A DNA stretch of 64,000 bases from Mucilaginibacter flavidus. GTDB lineage: Bacteria; Bacteroidota; Bacteroidia; Sphingobacteriales; Sphingobacteriaceae. Positions within the stretch are counted from its first letter, which is position 1. Each line of letters begins with the position of its first letter. The position numbers and the translations under genes were made by a program. Positions 61,580 through 64,000 of the stretch are shown piece by piece. The stretch is from positions 558,001 to 622,000 of the forward strand of contig NZ_JAMXOE010000002.1 of the NCBI RefSeq assembly GCF_024055575.1, written 5' to 3'. The notes beneath the pieces were generated by a model. The model was not told the DNA's origin. It made no database searches and saw only the letters and a list, made by a program, of their open reading frames with translations.

Positions 61580-62839
61580 TTACTCGTGTACAGGAAATTC
61601 GAGAACAAATGCAGTTCCCTTTTTTGGGATACTTTTCACTGTTATGGCTCCGTTCATCAGCTCTGTATAGCGTTTTACTATATTTAAACCAAGACCCGTG
61701 CCCGAAACATCGCTAACATTGCTGGCCCGGAAAAATGCTTCGAATAAATACTGTTGTTCATCCTCCGGAATTCCAATGCCATTATCAGTTACCCTAATGT
61801 TAAGTTTTTGAGCAGTTCTGACGGTCGTCAATGTAATTAAAGCGCCTTCACCAGAATATTTTACGGCATTCGACAATAAATTGATTATACAATGCTGTAG
61901 CATGGCATTGTCTGATATAACATTTACGCTGCCCTTGTGTATGTATTTTATCCGCTGATTGGGTTTTGCCTGCAGTTTTATTCCTTCAATAATATCATCG
62001 CAAAGCGCCTTTATATCGAACTCGCCAGCCGAAGGGACAACTTTTCCGGATTCAATCCGCTCGACGGATAGAAAATCGTTCAGGATATCAGTGAGGCTGC
62101 CCACTGCCGATTTTATCTTGGCCAGGTGCCCAAATATCTTTAATTTATCAATCTTGTCGTAATAATGTTCGATAAGCGATGCAGAAAGCTGAATACTGCT
62201 GAGCGGGGTACGAAACTCATGGGATGCCATGGAGACAAAGCGGGTTTTCATTTGGTTTATTTCCTGCTCCTTTAAAAGCGATTGGCTGACCTCGTCTTTT
62301 GCCTGTTCAAGTTCCTGTACAATATTTTCCAGCGATTCGGTTCTTTCGGCTACTTCTTTTTCAAGTTTGATGTTATGATCTTTCAGCTGTTCTACAGCCA
62401 GTTTCTCGGCAGTCAGATCATGAATAATACCAACATAAATACGTTTGCCACCGTCCGGCACTTCGCTAACCGCCAGCCCGGCCGGAAACGTTTTGCCGCT
62501 TTTTTTTAATGCGGTTACTTCGCGACCAATCCCTATAATATTGCTCTCACCGGTTATTTCGTACCTGTTAATATAATTATTATGATTTGCACCATCAGAT
62601 GATGGAATGATTATTTTAACATTCTGGCAACACATTTCATCCGCAGTGTATCCAAACAAGGCGCAGCAGGATGGATTTGCAGACAATATTTCACCTTCGC
62701 TGTCTATAACTATTATACCATCAATAGCGTTTTCAATAATGGCTTTCAATAGTGCTTCGTCGTACATAACAGCGTTGTTAATGTGCGTGAGATTTTTATC
62801 CTCAAAAATTCCCAAAGACTGCCCTTTTGCCGACATCAT
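61580..62839 (-). CDS. PAS-domain sensor histidine kinase
   Basis: This 419-residue soluble kinase has a PAS domain (about 28-145), a coiled coil (about 146-195), a HisKA domain with His207 (FVSMASHEFRTPLSS) and a HATPase domain (NLLSNAVKYSG, VTDNGIGIPE, GTGLGLNIVKRY). The PAS segment SANPSCCALFGYTADE to IIGIGREVTALKKSGKTFPAGLAV closely resembles FixL oxygen sensors, but at the place of the haem-binding His there is Asn100. A haem ligand is therefore probably lacking. It has no receiver domain; it is convergent with the stress protein gene and divergent from the second BON gene. Confidence 0.9.
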   Translation of the reverse strand: MMSAKGQSLGIFEDKNLTHINNAVMYDEALLKAIIENAIDGIIVIDSEGEILSANPSCCALFGYTADEMCCQNVKIIIPSSDGANHNNYINRYEITGESNIIGIGREVTALKKSGKTFPAGLAVSEVPDGGKRIYVGIIHDLTAEKLAVEQLKDHNIKLEKEVAERTESLENIVQELEQAKDEVSQSLLKEQEINQMKTRFVSMASHEFRTPLSSIQLSASLIEHYYDKIDKLKIFGHLAKIKSAVGSLTDILNDFLSVERIESGKVVPSAGEFDIKALCDDIIEGIKLQAKPNQRIKYIHKGSVNVISDNAMLQHCIINLLSNAVKYSGEGALITLTTVRTAQKLNIRVTDNGIGIPEDEQQYLFEAFFRASNVSDVSGTGLGLNIVKRYTELMNGAITVKSIPKKGTAFVLEFPVHE

Positions 62840-62954
62840 AAAGGCTATTTAATTAGGTGTTTATAATTACAAATATTAGGATTAATACCATGTCAATAAA
62901 TGACCAAACTCACTTTTAAAAGCGTACTAAAATCATTTTTTAATGTTTTTTTAA

Positions 62955-62971
62955 GTGACAGCTATCATTTT
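62955..62971. promoter_or_regulatory. CRP/FNR-like site, copy 2
   Basis: GTGACAGCTATCATTTT matches copy 1 in 13 of 17 positions with the same GTGA-N6-TCATTTT layout. It lies 54 bp before the second BON gene in its divergent gap with the histidine kinase gene. Confidence 0.55.
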
Positions 62972-63024
62972 TTACTTATTAAATAATTCGAAAATTTGTC
63001 TATACAATTTAATTAAATGCCTAT

Positions 63025-63675
63025 ATGAAAACCGATGCTGAAATTCAAAAAGACGTAATGGATGAGCTCAAGTGGGAGCCCATACTTAACGCAACCGAAA
63101 TTGGCGTAGCAGTTAGCAACGGCGTAGTTACTTTAAGCGGTTATGTAGATACTTTTCATAAAAAATCAGCTGCCGAAAACGCTGCATGGCGCGTAAAGGG
63201 CGTAACAGCCGTAGCAGAAGAACTGGAAGTACGGCTGCCGTTCGACGCCCGCCTTACTGATGTAGAAGTGGCGGAAAAAGTTGCGCACACCGTTAAATGG
63301 CACACAGTTATACCCGATGAAAATATAAAAATAAAAGTTACCGACGGATGGGTAACACTGGAAGGTGAAGTACACTGGAACTTTCAAAAAGAGTCGGTAT
63401 TTAACGCAATCCGCACGCTTAGCGGCGTAAAGGGAGTAAGCAACTACATTGTTGTAAAACCAAAGGTTGACACAACTTTAGTTAAAGATAATATACGCAA
63501 AGCGCTTGAACGCAACGCCGACCTGGAGGCGGCCAATATTAAAGTTGAAACCATGGGAAATAAGGTTATTTTAAAAGGAACCGCCCACTCGTGGAAAGAA
63601 AGACGCGCGGTTGAAACTGCGGTTTGGTCGGCCCCGGGCGTGGTTGCAATTGATGACCAATTAGTTATTGCCTGA
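63025..63675 (+). CDS. BON-domain protein (three domains)
   Basis: This 216-residue protein has three BON domains (about 5-70, 80-147 and 150-216) with the repeated NGVVTLSGYVD, DGWVTLEGEVH and GNKVILKGTAH motifs. Like the first BON protein it has no signal peptide and begins almost identically (DAEIQKDVMDELKWEPIL against DDKILKYIREELKWEPLL), so the two genes are paralogues. It precedes a universal stress protein gene, repeating the layout at 60217-61565. Confidence 0.88.
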   Translation: MKTDAEIQKDVMDELKWEPILNATEIGVAVSNGVVTLSGYVDTFHKKSAAENAAWRVKGVTAVAEELEVRLPFDARLTDVEVAEKVAHTVKWHTVIPDENIKIKVTDGWVTLEGEVHWNFQKESVFNAIRTLSGVKGVSNYIVVKPKVDTTLVKDNIRKALERNADLEAANIKVETMGNKVILKGTAHSWKERRAVETAVWSAPGVVAIDDQLVIA

Positions 63676-63699
63676 TAAATAAAACAATCACGCAGTTGG

Positions 63700-63730
63700 C
63701 CGGCGGGGGATGGTGATCCTGCCGGTTTTT
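63700..63730 (+). terminator. Terminator or attenuator between BON and Usp genes
   Basis: The stem CCGGC/GCCGG with inner GGAT/ATCC pairing is followed at once by five T. It lies 24 bp before the next start codon, so it may reduce rather than stop read-through. Confidence 0.55.
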
Positions 63731-63753
63731 AACAATGCTTAAAAATTTGGATT

Positions 63754-64000
63754 ATGAAAACAATACTGGTTTTAACCGATTTAAGCGCCAATGCCTTACC
63801 TGCGGCAAAAGCAGCCTGCATGCTTAGCGGAGTGATGAACACAAACCTGGTGTTACTTAATACTTGTGCCGACATACCCTTGCAGGCCGGCTATTCTGAC
63901 ATGCCCGGCGGCCCATGGCTGGTTGATGACTTTATGGAGTGGGACAAGGAGCGAAACGCCGACTTGCTGGAACACGCTTCGTCGCTGGAGCCTTATATAG
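63754..64000 (+). CDS. Universal stress protein (N-terminal part, cut by window edge)
   Basis: The ATG at 63754 opens a frame MKTILVLTDLSANALPAAKA that continues to the window end. It shows the Usp N-terminal strand-loop pattern (ILVLTDLS, LVLLNT). It follows the three-domain BON gene as its homologue follows the first BON gene. Confidence 0.88.
   Translation, partial: MKTILVLTDLSANALPAAKAACMLSGVMNTNLVLLNTCADIPLQAGYSDMPGGPWLVDDFMEWDKERNADLLEHASSLEPYI

Noticed and set aside
1..64000. CRISPR arrays, rRNA and tRNA genes, complete insertion sequences or prophage genes
   Set aside because: I saw no regularly spaced direct repeats, no tRNA-like clover-leaf with a CCA end, no rRNA core sequence and no transposase, integrase or capsid gene; a covariance-model search would be needed to exclude small RNAs fully.

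Overview
The window looks like a chromosomal segment of a member of the Bacteroidota, most likely a soil or plant-associated Sphingobacteriaceae such as Mucilaginibacter. The evidence is a SusC/SusD pair under an ECF sigma factor and FecR anti-sigma factor, DUF5686, DUF3570 and DUF4266 proteins, the absence of clear Shine-Dalgarno sequences, and promoters that fit TTG-N20/21-TAnnTTT. The genus is an inference; no rRNA or tRNA gene was found to confirm it.

Positions 1-13190 form a glycan-capture locus. A SusD-like lipoprotein (cut by the window edge), SusC, FecR and an ECF sigma factor lie on the minus strand, followed by two large secreted enzymes (an unassigned TIM-barrel hydrolase and a GH38-like/DUF5054 protein). 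A GntR/UTRA regulator lies opposite, behind a perfect 20-bp inverted repeat. Three identical CAAACGTTTG palindromes flank the first large enzyme gene.

Positions 13251-32138 are a deoxyhexose block. A minus-strand operon carries a FucP-type permease, a UxaA-type dehydratase, an SDR, a GH29 alpha-L-fucosidase, an FAH-family hydrolase and a second SDR. This fits a non-phosphorylating L-fucose route ending in pyruvate and L-lactate. Next come lutCBA, an AraC regulator, and a second lutCBA fused into a rhamnose operon (kinase, RhaI isomerase, bifunctional aldolase/lactaldehyde dehydrogenase). Both sugar routes should yield L-lactate, and each has its own LutABC set to turn it into pyruvate. Oddities are an Asn in place of the catalytic Lys in one SDR and an in-frame remnant of another SDR behind its stop codon.

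Positions 32346-37040 are a scarred region: a PIN-domain (VapC-like) pseudogene, a GyrI-like protein, a DUF3863-like protein and an AAA ATPase that have both lost their 5' halves at one junction near 33830, an unrecognised partner gene, a PQQ-type sugar dehydrogenase and a palindromic repeat.

Positions 37284-46893 hold single-gene functions: a receiver-only response regulator, an orphan KaiB, a D-lactate dehydrogenase-like enzyme, a metallo-hydrolase lipoprotein, a GH78-like gene interrupted by one in-frame stop, and a small AraC-linked redox cluster with a thioredoxin-reductase-like/methyltransferase fusion.

Positions 47027-51529 form the most striking unit: three copies of a long palindrome, each overlapping a promoter, stand before a START-domain protein, a small unknown protein followed by a DUF5686 outer-membrane protein, and a MarR regulator. 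This looks like a compact self-regulated envelope regulon.

Positions 51731-64000 hold a possible toxin-antitoxin pair (54-aa protein plus nucleotidyltransferase), an S9 peptidase, a 183-bp inverted-repeat element, DoxX, a DUF3570-DUF4266-ApbE operon, and a stress module (PNPOx-like protein, BON proteins, universal stress proteins, PAS histidine kinase) in which two divergent promoters share a CRP/FNR-like GTGA-N6-TCATTTT site.
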